This document shows positions 1-11,850 of a stretch of 64,000 nucleotides of DNA, piece by piece. The notes beneath the pieces are model-generated. The model saw nothing but the letters and a program-made list of their open reading frames with translations, was not told the DNA's origin and searched no databases. This stretch comes from Hermatobates lingyangjiaoensis. Taxonomy: Eukaryota > Arthropoda > Insecta > Hemiptera > Hermatobatidae. The DNA is taken from NCBI GenBank assembly GCA_026182355.1, contig JAPFBL010000529.1, forward strand, positions 242,758 through 306,757, written 5' to 3'. Within the stretch, counting starts at the first letter, position 1; every line of letters begins with the position of its first letter. A program made the position numbers and the translations under genes.

Positions 1-542
1 AATAAAAAGGAAAATCAAAGTCAATATTTTCTTTATCAATGAATAAATGAACATTATTTTTAACCAAGAATTAAAAACACATTAATGTATTCAAACGAGG
101 CAATTACTATTATTATTATTAAGAGTGATTTTAACATCCGTACAAAGTAATTAAAAATAAAATGAAATTAGAATAAAATTGCACCTTTTGTTTAAGTTTT
201 TCTTCACACTCGGATTATTTTACATAATCACATAATATTTTATATATTATTTCACACGATATTTTATATCAAGTTTATAAAAGAAAGAAAATTTATCGAA
301 AACATAATCAAGGGTATAGGAGTGAAAATAAATTAAGTTTTAATAGAAACGTATAATTTTAATTACAATATATAGAGAAAGTCTGAATAATTCTTCAATC
401 ATATCGGAAATAGATTCTAGGGTATAAATAACATCTACATGTATATATTAATTGTTTTTTTTATAAAATCTAGTACAAAATTGTCTATACATATATATAA
501 AACTAAAATAATAACTAAAAATATTCCATACAAAGAAAGCGA
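1..542. other. AT-rich sequence 3' of BUB3, no gene seen
   Basis: No recognisable coding or repeat motif. It probably includes BUB3 downstream flank. Confidence 0.5.
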
Positions 543-548
543 TTTAAT
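543..548 (-). promoter_or_regulatory. Candidate BUB3 poly(A) signal ATTAAA
   Basis: The minus strand reads ATTAAA about 78 nt beyond the BUB3 stop codon, at a plausible distance for 3' end formation. In AT-rich DNA such a hexamer is common by chance; transcript ends would settle it. Confidence 0.3.
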
Positions 549-625
549 TATTCAGCAACCATTTACATGTTGGTGTAAAAATTGAGTCATATATAAAACA
601 AACTATTTAACAGAAGTAAATAAAA

Positions 626-744
626 CTATTTAGGTTTTGTTTCTTGGTCTGTAACATGCCGTATAAATACTTGGACATCCAAACATGGATCTGGGTCGGT
701 GGGGTTTTCGTATAGGTATGACATGCCGATGGCCAGTACACTTC
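626..744 (-). CDS. BUB3: BUB3 coding exon 7 (residues 292-330 and stop)
   Basis: TTACAG acceptor, then [25 protein letters not shown] and a TAG stop at 626-628. It restores the strand-7 to C-terminal motif LAI..SY.YE and the conserved tail VTD.ETKPK. Exon 6 lies about 4.4 kb away, across the 3.2 kb satellite. Confidence 0.93.
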
Positions 745-3700
745 CTGTAACATGAACATAATGCGTTTAAGTAGTATTACATGCATAAGCAAAGGCTCGA
801 GGGGATAATCATTCATTTAATAACTGTCAATTTTGCTTCAAATAACTGCCTTAAAGAGGCAAAATAATTCTTTCAGATTCATGTACCCATAAAATGATAC
901 CATTTTACCCAAGGTCAAATATTAAAAATTTAATTAGTTTTATAATAACTGTCAGTGAAATATTTAGATAATTAGACACTTAAATTCCAAACTTTAAACA
1001 CAGTAATCCCTCCTATAACACAGTAATCTTATAACGCGTTTTCACATTACTTGTATAACGCGGAGATTTCCCGTTATCCAGTAATTCCCGTATAACACAG
1101 TAATCCTATAACGCGTTTTCATGTTACTTGTATAACGCAGTTATTTCCTGTTATACAGTAATCCCCTCTATAACACAGTAATCTTATAACGCGTTTTCAT
1201 GTTACTCGAATAACGCAGGAATTTCCCGTTATGCAATAATCCCTCCAATAACACAGTAATCCTATAACGCGTTTTCATGTTACTCGTATAACGCGGGAAT
1301 TTCCCGTTATGCAGTAATCCCTCCTATAACACAGTAATCTTATAACGCGTTTTCATGTTCCTCGTATAACTCAGGGATTTCCCGTTAGGCAGTAATTCCC
1401 CCTATAACACAGTAATCCTATAACGCGTTTTCATGTTACTCGTATAACGCGGGAATTTCCCGTTATGCAGTAATCCCTCCTATAACACAGTAATCCTATA
1501 ACGCGTTTTCATGTTACTTGTATAACGCGGGGATTTCCTGTTATACAGTAATCCCTCCTATAACACAGTAATCTTATAACGCGTTTTCATGTTACTTGTA
1601 TAACGCGGGGATTTCCTGTTATACAGTAATCCCCCCTATAACACAGTAATCTATAACGCGTTTTCATGTTACTCGTATAACGCGGGAATTTCCCGTTATG
1701 CAGTAATCCCTCCTATAACACAGTAATCCTATAACGCGTTTTCATGTTACTTGTATAACGCGGGGATTTCCTGTTATACAGTAATCCCTCCTATAACACA
1801 GTAATCCTATAACGCGTTTTCATGTTACTTGTATAACGCGGGGATTTCCTGTTATACAGTAATCCCCCCTATAACACAGTAATCTATAACGCGTTTTCAT
1901 GTTACTCGTATAACGCAGGGGTTTCCCGTTAGGCAGTAATCCCCCCTATAACACAGTAATCTTATAACGCGTTTTCATGTTACTCGTATAACTCAGGGAT
2001 TTCCTGTTATACAGTAATCCCCCCTATAACACAGTAATATTATAACGCGTTTTCATGTTACTCGTATAACTCAGGGATTTCCCGTTAGGCAGTAATTCCC
2101 CCTATAACACAGTAATCCTATAACGCGTTTTCATGTTACTCGTATAACGCGGGAATTTCCCGTTATGCAGTAATCCCTCCTATAACACAGTAATCCTATA
2201 ACGCGTTTTCATGTTACTTGTATAACGCGGGGATTTCCTGTTATACAGTAATCCCCCCTATAACACAGTAATCTATAACGCGTTTTCATGTTACTCGTAT
2301 AACGCAGGGGTTTCCCGTTAGGCAGTAATCCCCCCTATAACACAGTAATCCTATAACGCGTTTTCATGTTACTCGTATAACGCGGGAATTTCCCGTTATG
2401 CAGTAATCCCTCCTATAACACAGTAATCCTATAACGCGTTTTCATGTTACTTGTATAACGCGGGGATTTCCTGTTATACAGTAATCCCCCCTATAACACA
2501 GTAATCTATAACGCGTTTTCATGTTACTTGTATAACGCGGGGATTTCCTGTTATGCAGTAATCCCTCCTATAACACAGTAATCTATAACGCGTTTTCATG
2601 TTACTCGTATAACGCAGGGGTTTCCCGTTAGGCAGTAATCCCCCCTATAACACAGTAATCCTATAACGCGTTTTCATGTTACTTGTATAACGCGGGGATT
2701 TCCTGTTATACAGTAATCCCCCCTATAACACAGTAATCTATAACGCGTTTTCATGTTACTCGTATAACGCAGGGTTTCCCGTTAGGCAGTAATCCCCCTA
2801 TAACACAGTAATCCTATAACGCGTTTTCATGTTACTCGTATAACGCGGGGAATTTCCCGTTATGCAGTAATCCCTCCTATAACACAGTAATCCTATAACG
2901 CGTTTTCATGTTACTTGTATAACGCGGGGATTTCCTGTTATGCAGTAATCCCTCCTATAACACAGTAATCCTATAACGCGTTTTCATGTTACTTGTATAA
3001 CGCGGGGATTTCCTGTTATACAGTAATCCCTCCTATAACACAGTAATCCTATAACGCGTTTTCATGTTACTTGTATAACGCGGGGATTTCCTGTTATACA
3101 GTAATCCCCCCTATAACACAGTAATCTATAACGCGTTTTCATGTTACTTGTATAACGCGGGGATTTCCTGTTATACAGTAATCCCTCCTATAACACAGTA
3201 ATCTATAACGCGTTTTCATGTTACTTGTATAACGCGGGGATTTCCTGTTATACAGTAATCCCTCCTATAACACAGTAATCTATAACGCGTTTTCATGTTA
3301 CTTGTATAACGCGGGGATTTCCTGTTATACAGTAATCCCCCCTATAACACAGTAATCCTATAACGCGTTTTCATGTTACTTGTATAACGCGGGGATTTCC
3401 TGTTATACAGTAATCCCCCCTATAACACAGTAATCTATAACGCGTTTTCATGTTACTCGTATAACGCAGGGGTTTCCCGTTAGGCAGTAATCCCCCCTAT
3501 AACACAGTAATCCTATAACGCGTTTTCATGTTACTCGTATAACTCAGGGATTTCCTGTTATGCAGTAATCCCCCCTATAACACAGTAATCTATAACGCGT
3601 TTTCATGTTACTCGTATAACTCAGGGATTTCCCGTTAGGCAGTAATCCCCCCTATAACACAGTAATCCTATAACGCGTTTTTGTTACTTGTATAACGCGG

Positions 3701-6700
3701 GGATTTCCCGTTAGGCAGTAATTCCCCCTATAACACAGTAATCCTATAACGCGTTTTCATGTTACTTGTATAACGCGGGGATTTCCTGTTATACAGTAAT
3801 CCCCCCTATAACACAGTAATCTTATAACGCGTTTTCATGTTACTCGTATAACTCAGGGATTTCCCGTTATGCAGTAATCCCTCCTATAACACACTAATCT
3901 TATAACGACGCGTTTTCATGTTACTCGTATAACTCAGGGATTTCCCGTTAGGCAGTAATCCCCCCTATAACACAGTAATCCTATAACGCGTTTTCATGAT
4001 ACTTGTATAACGCGGGGATTTCCTGTTATACAGTAATCCCCCCTATAACACAGTAATCTATAACGCGTTTTCATATACTCGTATAACGCAGGGGTTTCCC
4101 GTTATGCAGTAATCCCCCTATAAAACGGTACTCTTATAACGCTTCTCTCGTGCAACGTGTTATCCTGAAATGCCGAATCAATACCATGTTATAGGGGGGA
4201 TTTCTGTATTTATATTGTCAAAATAACAACAAAATGAATAGATATCCTTTGTTGTCAGTTTCAAAGCCGTCTTCAAGAATAACCTTTAACATTACAGAAA
4301 TTATCCACATTGACCTTTAATGCAAGCTAAAAATATACTAGGTTGTTGTATTTTTCCCAGCTGTGCTACACTTCTAGCGAAAATAGTTAGGGCGCCTCAA
4401 TTATGAGCTACCTGAGTATATGGTGTTAGGTTAGGAGGCCTCAGCTATATTTAAGATGAGTAGACCTCAGTCATTTCAAAACGAGATCTTCAATGAAAAG
4501 GCAGAAAACAAGGAAATGAAAAATGTCAACACCTACCAAATATAGGTGTAATAACAAATCAAATTCATTTTTACTCTGACGAAGGCCGATTGTTATGGTT
4601 GAAAGATTTTAGCGGTTTTTTTTTTCATTTCTTATTGTGGTTTGAACATTCATTGTTATTTCACGTGATTATTGCGAAATCTTGTTGTATAGGTGTAGTA
4701 AGGTTTTTATGGAAACAGTGTTCACCAAATCCATTTCACATAGGTCCGGGGGGGGGGGGGGAAGATGACATTAATTTTTTTCTTGACACTTATTTGGATA
4801 TTGTGGTGTGCATTGAGCTTCGAGCTCATTCGACAGTTCAAAGTCACTGTAATGAAAAAGCAAAAATGTTGGATGTATATTATTAATGCCATCCTTCGTG
4901 CTGTTGAAACGGTTTTGAATGTAGTCCACCTTCAAGGGCAACTGTAAAGTAGTAAACAAGAAGTTGCTCTCGAAGATGGTCAGTTTCCGAAAAGGGTACA
5001 ACGACAAGAATAGAAGTATGCAAGGTAAAAACGTGCCATCAATTTTAACTGATCTTGCGCTAACCTTTGTGGTACTGTCAATATGAATATATAAAAAAAA
5101 AATACTTGCCATCTTGACTGAAGCTTAGAGAAGATATACTAGTGGGATATCTGTGGAATTGACACAGCCTTTTCTTGTTAAATCCATCCCAAATGTTGAC
5201 ATATCCATCAGAACCCCCAGTAGCAAAGGTATTGTAAACAGGATGAAAACTGGAAAAAAATATAATCAGTTAATAAATATTTCTATATTGTCTAACTTGG
5301 AGGGCTAGGTTAGCTCAGTGGCAACGTGCTTGCATCTGGACTAATAGATTCGTGGTTCAATACCCACTCTGGTCCTCGATTTAGTCTCAAGGGAGGTGAA
5401 TAAATCCGAGAGTACGTCATCTCTCGGACAGGACGTTAAGCAGTCGGTCCAGAGCTTGTACAATGTCAGCTACTCGTTAAAAAAAGATCCCTACTCTAAA
5501 TAAGCTGGAGTTAGGGAAAATTTAGGATTTCCAATGTAGATTATTCATGTGGGGTATCACAAATAAATAATGCTCAGCCTATTTTGTATGTTTTTCTCAC
5601 GGCTAGTAACCCTATTATGAGGCAATTTATTTATGTAACCTGTTCCCTTTACAATTACAGGTTTACTCTTTTTCTTGCTCGGTCTATGTTTGTTCTCTTG
5701 TGAGACTAACACTGCAGTCTAACCATTATTTAACATATTATATAATTCCCCTATAAGGAGTTGGTTTACAGTGTGGCAATTATCATATGATCCAACGAAT
5801 GTTTCCGAAAATTTTTTTGGTAAGGATATCTCTTACTAACCACCTCCTGTATTCCTTGGTGACCGGTGACAAAACCAATCAATCACAAGTTCAATATTTG
5901 GGTCTCATCTTATTGTGCATACTATTGTACACTGTATCTCTATCATACATCAAAGTTGAGAATTTATCAATGTTGTACTGTCAGGAACGTAGTTTAATAC
6001 ATACTCTTAATACAGATTGTTGGCCAATAAATATTGATGATACGTCGGTGAGAAACTGATTGGTATTTGCTTTATAACCAATCCTCTAGAATTGTAGGGT
6101 AAAAAGCTAATGAAATGGTCTCTACATATACAAATTTTTAAAGAAAAAAAAATAACAAAGAAATGTACCTGCCTTCCAATATGAAACAGATTTACACCCC
6201 ATATAGTTAGACACTCACCCTTAGGTTCGTACTCTCTTCCTTATTTTATTTTAATTTTGTATTATATTTACTTTGTCCTATAGATAACTCTCTGATGACA
6301 TTGCACTATTTAGTTAATGCTTGACGAAGAACACTACGTGTTCGAAACGTGTTATTTATACGATTAATTTTTTATATGTGGAGACCATTTCATTTGCTTT
6401 TTACCCTACAATGAGTAAATACCACATAATAACTGATTGCACTACGTTAGAATCCTCTAGAATATTTAAGAATTGGTCTCTTGTGTAATCTGTACTGCAT
6501 TCTCTAATCTAATAATACTCCAAAGCGAATGATCCTATCTGAAAGGTGGTCATTCATAAAAATATTACTAATATTAACCTAATTACTACTATATGTTGAG
6601 GAACAGTGCTACAATGAATAAAACATGCGTCCAAATTGTCTAGAATAGAAACCCAAATATACCAAGAGTTCCATTACACCAGGGCTGGTGAGCCGGGACT

Positions 6701-9700
6701 TTGACATGCAATTCCTTCTAACGCAGTGCAATCAGTTATTATGTGATATTTACTCATTGAAGGGTAAAAAGCAAATGAAATGGTCTGCACATAAACAAAT
6801 TTAATGATATAAACAACGCGTTTCGAACATATAGTGTTCTACCTCAGGCATTAACTAAGAGTGCCCAGTTGTACCACAACACTCACCCTTAGATTTTCAT
6901 TAGCTTTTTACCCTACAATACAATTCCTTGATATTTGAAAGGACCTTCTCCAGTTCATATATAATAACTATATATTTATGTATTTATCATTTTCCTATTT
7001 TATATTTGGAAACAATCCATCCATCTGTTGTAGTATAGGACAATACAATATACAAGAACTCCTTAGGAAAGAGGATAGAGAAAACAGGAAGCAATGCTGG
7101 GATTCTCTTCAAAGATACAGACAATCAAAGATACTTCTTCTCAACAAGTTTGACAATTAGCAAATCTTGTATTGTATGGAAAGGAACAGGAATAATCTAA
7201 GGATTTTAACCGGATTTCTAACGGGTTACTGCAAACTTAATGGCCATCTGCGAAGAATGGGCATTACCAATGATGGTTTGTGAAGATTTTGCAAGGTGGA
7301 GGAAGAAACACAGTTGCACCTACCTACTGGTTGATTGCCAAGCCACTGTCCTACACAGAGGCAGGTGCTTTGGGACACTCAACAAAACCACAGAAGAGCT
7401 TTTACCGTTGGACCCAGAAGAGTACTGAAATTCTTGAGAGGCTAACTGGGGTACTATAGTATAGAAGGGAGGGGGGGGGGGAGGAGTACAATACTTCTTA
7501 GGATGCAGTACTATAATCACCCTCAATAAATAAAAAATCTATTTGCTGGGTGTTAATCATACATGCGCAACCAAAGCAGAAACATTGTTCTAATTTGGAA
7601 TACAGCGAGATACAATGGCGTAGGTGTGCAACATCAAGCTGCAAATTGTTACTAATGTAGTCCCTACTCTTCCATTTAAAAAGTGTTTATTTGCATAATA
7701 CCTCGCAAACAAAGAAACCATAATGTTAAAATATGGTATACGGTAATAGATAGAAATACAATGACATGGGTGTCAAGAGTTAAGTTTATTTTTGTAAATT
7801 GACCCTAAACCAGTTGAGTCAGAAGGACACAGCAAAACAGATGCCTATATTTCTTATAAATTTTGTATCATCCATATATAGCATTCACCCATCCTTGTAT
7901 AGCAGAAAAGCAATACACTGGTTAGAGTGTACTATACAAGTGAAGGTGGACATAAAATTGTATGGTGCATATAAAAGATGACAATGACAAAGAGCACCGT
8001 TTCCCCAAGTGGAATCTAAAAACATCAGATTGGGCAAAGCTTAATACGTTAACAATCCACGAAATGTTGACCTCCCTTGTTACACAGAACGTTCATATTG
8101 TATGAAAAAAAAATCAGCAAAAATTCTTAAATGTCTCCTTTCAAAGTGCCAATGAGGCCAAGTGGTAAAGTTTTAATTTAATTCAAATTGATGTTTTAAT
8201 TTAGCGCATGGACAGAGAAGACGCTGAGGTACATACATACCTGAGCGTCTGAAGTAGTAATTAAAAAAAAAACTCAGGTTAGAATCAACTGACCAATTTA
8301 TTAATAAGATTGGTGACAAATGAGGACACAAAAATCCTAATTATTTAAACCTTGACAGAGGAGATTAACCAAGCTAGAAACAAGACTTAGAGACTGAAGA
8401 AGACCTTAACTGAATGTACAGATCTTAGGCGTAGGAAAGAAACTATTTATTCCAAAAAGTCAAGATTTCTTTCTTTTTTTATTAACAGCCTTTTGAAAGG
8501 ATTTAATCAAAGAATACAGATAATTTTACAACTTCATCGTTTTCAGCCGAGGGGGTCATGTTAACATGCTCGCCTCTGAACTAATAGGTCCGGGGTTCGA
8601 TACCCACTTGCCCTTGATTTATCACGTGGGAGGTGAATAAATCTGAGCACGTTGATCCTCGGAAAGGACGCTAAACCGTAGGTACCGAGCCTGTACTTTT
8701 GTGATGAGGTACTCGTTAAATATCCCTACTCTAACTACACTCGATTTAGGCTAAATTTAGGACTCCCAATGTAGAATCAACAGGTAATGCATCTCACCCA
8801 TTAATAAAATGACCGAATAATAAATGAGTCACAATTTACACCCCTGGAACAGCACTAAAATGTTAAAGCCTTATAAGTATGGGCGTTAGAAAACTAACAA
8901 ATAAACAATTGTTTTGTGCCGAAAATTACAGTCTTCATGGAAAAAAATGAAAAAAAAAACGATTAGTAATGAAGGATATAACGAACGAGTATTTCTAAAA
9001 CACTAAGCCAAAGTGAGTAACTTTCAAACCGAACACCCAATATCGAGAATGGACAGACAGCTTAAACCGATCTACCTATTGGGTTTAGAAAATCTTTTTC
9101 AGTCAGACTTCATAATATCGGAATTAACTAGAGCGATAGATTCTGCTCGTCGTGGAAAACGTGTTTGACCAGATGGTACCCTTCCCGAATTCTTGACAAA
9201 TATGATTGAAAATGCTAAGAAGGAAGTTGCATGTTTTTTTGTACATTTATGGCCTGACTACCATGCAATATGGATGAAAAATCATAACTACTACCGGGAG
9301 TGTAGCATTAGATAAAATGTATAGGTTTTAAAATAATGTTTTAAGACACATTAAAGGTGAAACTAAATCTAACCGTGTTGCTGCCATGGACTGCGGGTGG
9401 AAGTCGAGCCCTTTAAAGATGCGAAGCATTCGGGACTAACCCCTCAATCTGACGTTGAAATGCCTTGGAGGCTACAATTGTGACCCATATACTCAAATCT
9501 ACTGAACACACAAATGAACTTTTCCGTCAAAGTAGCTACACAAGGATTGAACATCGTCCTAACCAATCAACAAAAACTCCTCTAAACAATAAATTTTCTT
9601 TATATTATTTCAAAAACAATTAATGCAATACAAAACAACTAAGATTCTCAATCTAATTCATATTTTATACTGTTATTTAATATAAAAAATGCATAAATTA

Positions 9701-10989
9701 CCTTATGGCGTTCACGGGATATATTTTTTCAATACCTCCTTCTTTCAGTCTGTGACATTTAAAAGCATACTTCTTTTTCTGAATTTCCGGATTTGTTTCC
9801 AAGTATTCTACAGCTGCTCGTCCTTCAATACTACTCAAAACATAGCCCTGAAAAAAAAAGGTCGTCCTCAGTTATGTTTATACAAGTTTTAAAATATAGT
9901 AATGAAGTTATCAGGTAAGAAAGATGAAAATTAACCTGCTTATTAGGAAAGCAACGTATGGCCCTGGTTTGATATTTGAGGCTAGATTCTCTTCTTTGCA
10001 AAACATATCCCATATTCCTCATATCCCAAACATAAACCTTTCTTCCAGCTGTACCAACTACGAACTTCTCACCACCGCAGAGACTCATAGTGTAAACCTA
10101 AAAAAAAAAAAATGGCAATTAAACTCCTCATATACCATATAAATGCGTATATAGTCAAGTGCAAACAATACCTTCCCCAAAACTATATATGATCCCTCTA
10201 TGAAACCTAATTAGCTGTTCTTATTTACTTTCTAACCAGATGTTTACGTTCGTAAGTGAAACAGTAACTATGCATAGCTCATACAATCTACCAAATAAAA
10301 AAATAATAGATTCTGGCTTGCTGAGATTATATTCATTTATAAAGAATCAATGTTATATTAGTTAGAAAACACTATTCAAAGTAAGAAATACGAAATTCAA
10401 TTGTAAAACTGAGCTACCTTATCAGGTTGAGTGAAGTTACTGGCACATCGTGATTGTCGAGGATCCCACATTTTTACAAACGTGTCCCAACTTCCAGTTA
10501 ATATACCATTCATTTCTTGGGAATATTCAACACATCTTATTGCATTCTCATGTGTACCAACGACAGTTTCTTAAACAAAATTATTTGATTGAATACATAT
10601 TAAATACATACGCACAAAGGAGTAGTAAAATATAACTTTTATACCTGTGTTGCTATTGAAATCATACATTTTAAGTGTATTATCAAGACCTCCACTAAAA
10701 GAATGAACTGCATCCTGAAAATAACCTGAATTAGCGTTTGAAATTTGAATTAAATTGGAAAGAATTTAAAAATAAATACACTAACCTGAAAACAGCAATC
10801 TAAAACCGGTCGATCATGATGATATTTGGTTCTAAGAGTGTTTGACTGAACATCATACAATCTTACAGAGCAATCCCAAGAAGAAACTAATAAAAACTGC
10901 GCCGAGCTTGGTCCAAATTTAACGGATGAAACCCCATCATCAGGAGGTGATTTAAGTTTGATCTCAGAACGGCTATCAGTAAAGGTCAT
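626..10989 (-). CDS. BUB3: BUB3 mitotic checkpoint WD40 protein, 7 coding exons
   Basis: Spliced CDS: 10989-10786, 10714-10645, 10569-10418, 10097-9936, 9847-9702, 5249-5110, 744-626 (993 nt, 330 codons plus stop; human BUB3 has 328). Every junction keeps frame and conserved sequence. Recognisable BUB3 hallmarks run in order: QFLLVSSWD near residue 31, SGGLD near 75, TGSWD at 115-119, VGTAGR and WDMRNMGYV in exon 4, FPNKQ at the end of exon 4, YAFKCHR in exon 5, FATGGSDG in exon 6 and VTDQETKPK at the C-terminus. Known role of the family: a seven-bladed propeller that carries BUB1 and BUBR1 to phosphorylated KNL1 at kinetochores in the spindle assembly checkpoint. Introns 1-4 are short (70-320 nt); introns 5 and 6 are about 4.4 kb each and full of repeats. 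Five of the six introns are plainly GT-AG; intron 6 appears to be GC-AG. The ATG context is weak. UTR ends were not located. The family assignment is very secure. Confidence 0.97.
1001..4208 (+). repeat. Satellite A: about 41 tandem copies of a 77-78 bp unit
   Basis: Head-to-tail units carry CAGTAATCC, TATAACACAG, TATAACGCGTTTTCATG and GGGATTTCC in fixed order. One-base indels and a few subfamilies alternate along the array (CTCGTATAAC versus CTTGTATAAC; TTATGCAG versus TTAGGCAG). The array lies in BUB3 intron 6. Its left edge reads CAGTAATCCCTCC and its right edge GGGGGGATTTCTGTA, near-inverted ends like those of pogo/Tigger elements, so it may be an amplified MITE. It is homologous to the array at 55.4-58.5 kb, in opposite orientation. 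Confidence 0.95.
4570..4690 (+). repeat. Decayed PLE terminal repeat, CACGTG family
   Basis: Shows TCTGACGAAGGCCG, GGTTGAAAGAT and TTCTTATTGTGG, then the CACGTG segment that ends this family elsewhere in the window (for example 43805-44005). A G(12) run follows at 4749-4760. Confidence 0.6.
5110..5249 (-). CDS. BUB3: BUB3 coding exon 6 (residues 245-291)
   Basis: TTCCAG acceptor; encodes [35 protein letters not shown] and SLSFSQD. The best frame-keeping donor is ATG|GCAAGT at 5104-5109, a GC donor with otherwise ideal consensus. A GT donor four bases further in would also keep frame if paired with a non-CAG acceptor at exon 7. Confidence 0.95.
5301..5723 (+). repeat. tRNA-headed SINE copy 1, in BUB3 intron 5
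   Basis: A-box-like TTAGCTCAGTGG, then B-box-like GTTCAATACCC, then the family body (GGAGGTGAATAAATC, CGGACAGGACGTTAAGC, GTACAATGTCAG, TACTCGTTAAA). The tail GTCTATGTTTGTTC through ACACTG is shared with the copy at 51.9 kb. It is on the opposite strand to BUB3. Confidence 0.8.
6094..6412. repeat. PLE inverted terminal repeats (TTTACCCTAC family)
   Basis: Outer arms GGGTAAAAAGCTAATGAAAT and its complement flank a core with TTGACGAAGAACAC...GTGTTCGAAACG, the shared hammerhead-like hairpin. Related copies lie at 6.76, 36.8 and 62.8 kb. Confidence 0.65.
6757..6932. repeat. PLE inverted terminal repeats, second copy of TTTACCCTAC family
   Basis: Arms as in the 6.1 kb copy. The minus strand carries GCCTGAGGTAGAACAC...GTTCGAAACGCG. 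The two copies are less than 700 bp apart and share flanks such as AACTGATTGCAC. Confidence 0.6.
7040..7440 (+). pseudogene. LINE (I/R1-type) C-terminal remnant
   Basis: A single frame reads [19 protein letters not shown], stop, [27 protein letters not shown], stop, [13 protein letters not shown]; after a shift comes [12 protein letters not shown]. This matches the layout after the RNase H domain of I/R1-type LINEs: LTGHC.L..HL..MG, a zinc-binding CRFC..EEET..H, then L.P..LL.FI. It has two in-frame stops and one frameshift, so it is dead. It sits antisense in BUB3 intron 5. Confidence 0.7.
7441..8550. other. Intronic AT-rich sequence without recognisable gene
   Basis: Contains a G(10) run at 7472-7481 and scattered A-runs. 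No motif was recognised on either strand. It belongs to BUB3 intron 5. Confidence 0.5.
8551..8905 (+). repeat. tRNA-headed SINE copy 2
   Basis: GGTTCGATACCC B-box, GGGAGGTGAATAAATC body, GTACTCGTTAAA, GACTCCCAATGTAGAATC and an AACAAATAAAC tail. The A-box region is worn. It shares its 3' extension (CTGGAACAGCAC) with the copy at 35.4 kb. Confidence 0.75.
9103..9312 (+). pseudogene. LINE reverse transcriptase N-terminal fragment (jockey-like)
   Basis: The frame reads [21 protein letters not shown], stop, [12 protein letters not shown], then CFFVHLW and AIWMKN. This matches the first RT block of jockey-type LINEs (EL..AI....GKA.GPDG.P.EFL, F...W....IP..WK). The stop replaces the glycine of GPDG by one base. 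No other RT block is joined to it. Confidence 0.55.
9702..9847 (-). CDS. BUB3: BUB3 coding exon 5 (residues 197-244, splits codon 245)
   Basis: TTTTCAG acceptor, GTAATT donor. It encodes [27 protein letters not shown] and YPVNAI, which spans the blade 4-5 region. It ends in phase 2. The next coding exon is about 4.45 kb away, across an intron packed with SINE, LINE and PLE remains. Confidence 0.96.
9936..10097 (-). CDS. BUB3: BUB3 coding exon 4 (residues 143-196)
   Basis: Follows a long T-run plus TAG acceptor and ends CAG|GTTAAT. It encodes [19 protein letters not shown] and [11 protein letters not shown], nearly identical to vertebrate BUB3 in the central blades, and ends FPNKQ. It is 54 codons with both ends in phase 0. 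Confidence 0.97.
10418..10569 (-). CDS. BUB3: BUB3 coding exon 3 (residues 92-142)
   Basis: Acceptor TTTAAG, donor GTAGCT. It encodes [13 protein letters not shown], then TGSWD and VKMWDPR, and ends TQPDK. The exon has 152 nt, enters in phase 1 and leaves in phase 0. The AAG acceptor is less usual than CAG, but it is the one that keeps the frame. Confidence 0.95.
10645..10714 (-). CDS. BUB3: BUB3 coding exon 2 (residues 69-91, splits codon 92)
   Basis: A 70-nt exon between a TTTTCAG acceptor and a GTATAA donor. It encodes [19 protein letters not shown], the second-blade motif, and ends in phase 1. It is too short to stand out as an ORF and is supported by homology plus both splice sites. Confidence 0.94.
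10786..10989 (-). CDS. BUB3: BUB3 coding exon 1 (residues 1-68)
   Basis: Starts at the ATG on 10987-10989 and ends in phase 0 at CAG, followed by a GTTAGT-type donor. It encodes the first WD blade, with [15 protein letters not shown] and VRLYD. The exon is exactly 68 codons and matches the start of other BUB3 proteins, so this ATG is the likely start. Confidence 0.96.
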
Positions 10990-11850
10990 AGTTGTATAAG
11001 GTGATCAGAATTTTCGAATAAAAATCTAGAAATCAAAATTAACATTCAAAAGATGGTCCCCACTGCACGACAAACTGAAACCATTGTTACCTTCCACTTT
11101 TAACGGAATTTTGTTCCCGCCAGTTAGTGCCAGTTTCTGACCTGTATTGCCAAAATATTTTAATTTTGTTTAATTTTAATTCAATCCTATTTATGTTGAA
11201 TTTATTTTGCATATGATGTCCTTTCTGATCGTTAAATATTACAATAAAATAAATTAAACTTTTTCTTCTATAATATAAATACACCTAATAAGTATGAATT
11301 GAAAAAATATTTTTCCGAAAACAAATTGTGTTCTGAAATTAGTATGCAGTTGTTAATTATTAAAATGTTTGTTTCAGATATTGTAACAGCAACTCCTCAA
11401 ACTTTAATTTACGCTAAAGACCGGCGTGTTGTTGAAACGTAGAAGAGACAATTGTAACTTTACATGGCAACCTTTGGATTATGTTCTTCCGAAGGTTTTA
11501 TTTTCTTTAATAATTTAGATTTGACTACAGTAGGATTATTTAATGTGCAATCACACAGAGAAGCTACTTGGGTACTTCAATGCTAAATATTGGTTCTAAG
11601 ATAAAATGGTTTCTTTCAGATAAATAAATACAGTGTCATAAAATTTCTTTTACATCATTTATTCAACAATTCTCTGTGAGGATATATTAAATAAATCCTA
11701 ATTTATTAAATTTAATGTTATCGATAAAATTTAGAATTTTTTATTTCTGGAACTGATTTTACTGCAATTAGGTGTCGGAAAATACTAATTATATCGATTT
11801 AACCTGTGCCAAAAGTTAGTCACCGAGTAATCTTTTATATAGGTTGACAT
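10990..11850. other. Upstream flank of BUB3, no further gene seen
   Basis: AT-rich; should contain the BUB3 5' UTR and promoter, but I see no clear TATA box or initiator placed by any transcript evidence. Confidence 0.4.

Noticed and set aside
1001..4208. CRISPR-like array
   Set aside because: The units are contiguous tandem repeats without unique spacers, in eukaryotic DNA.
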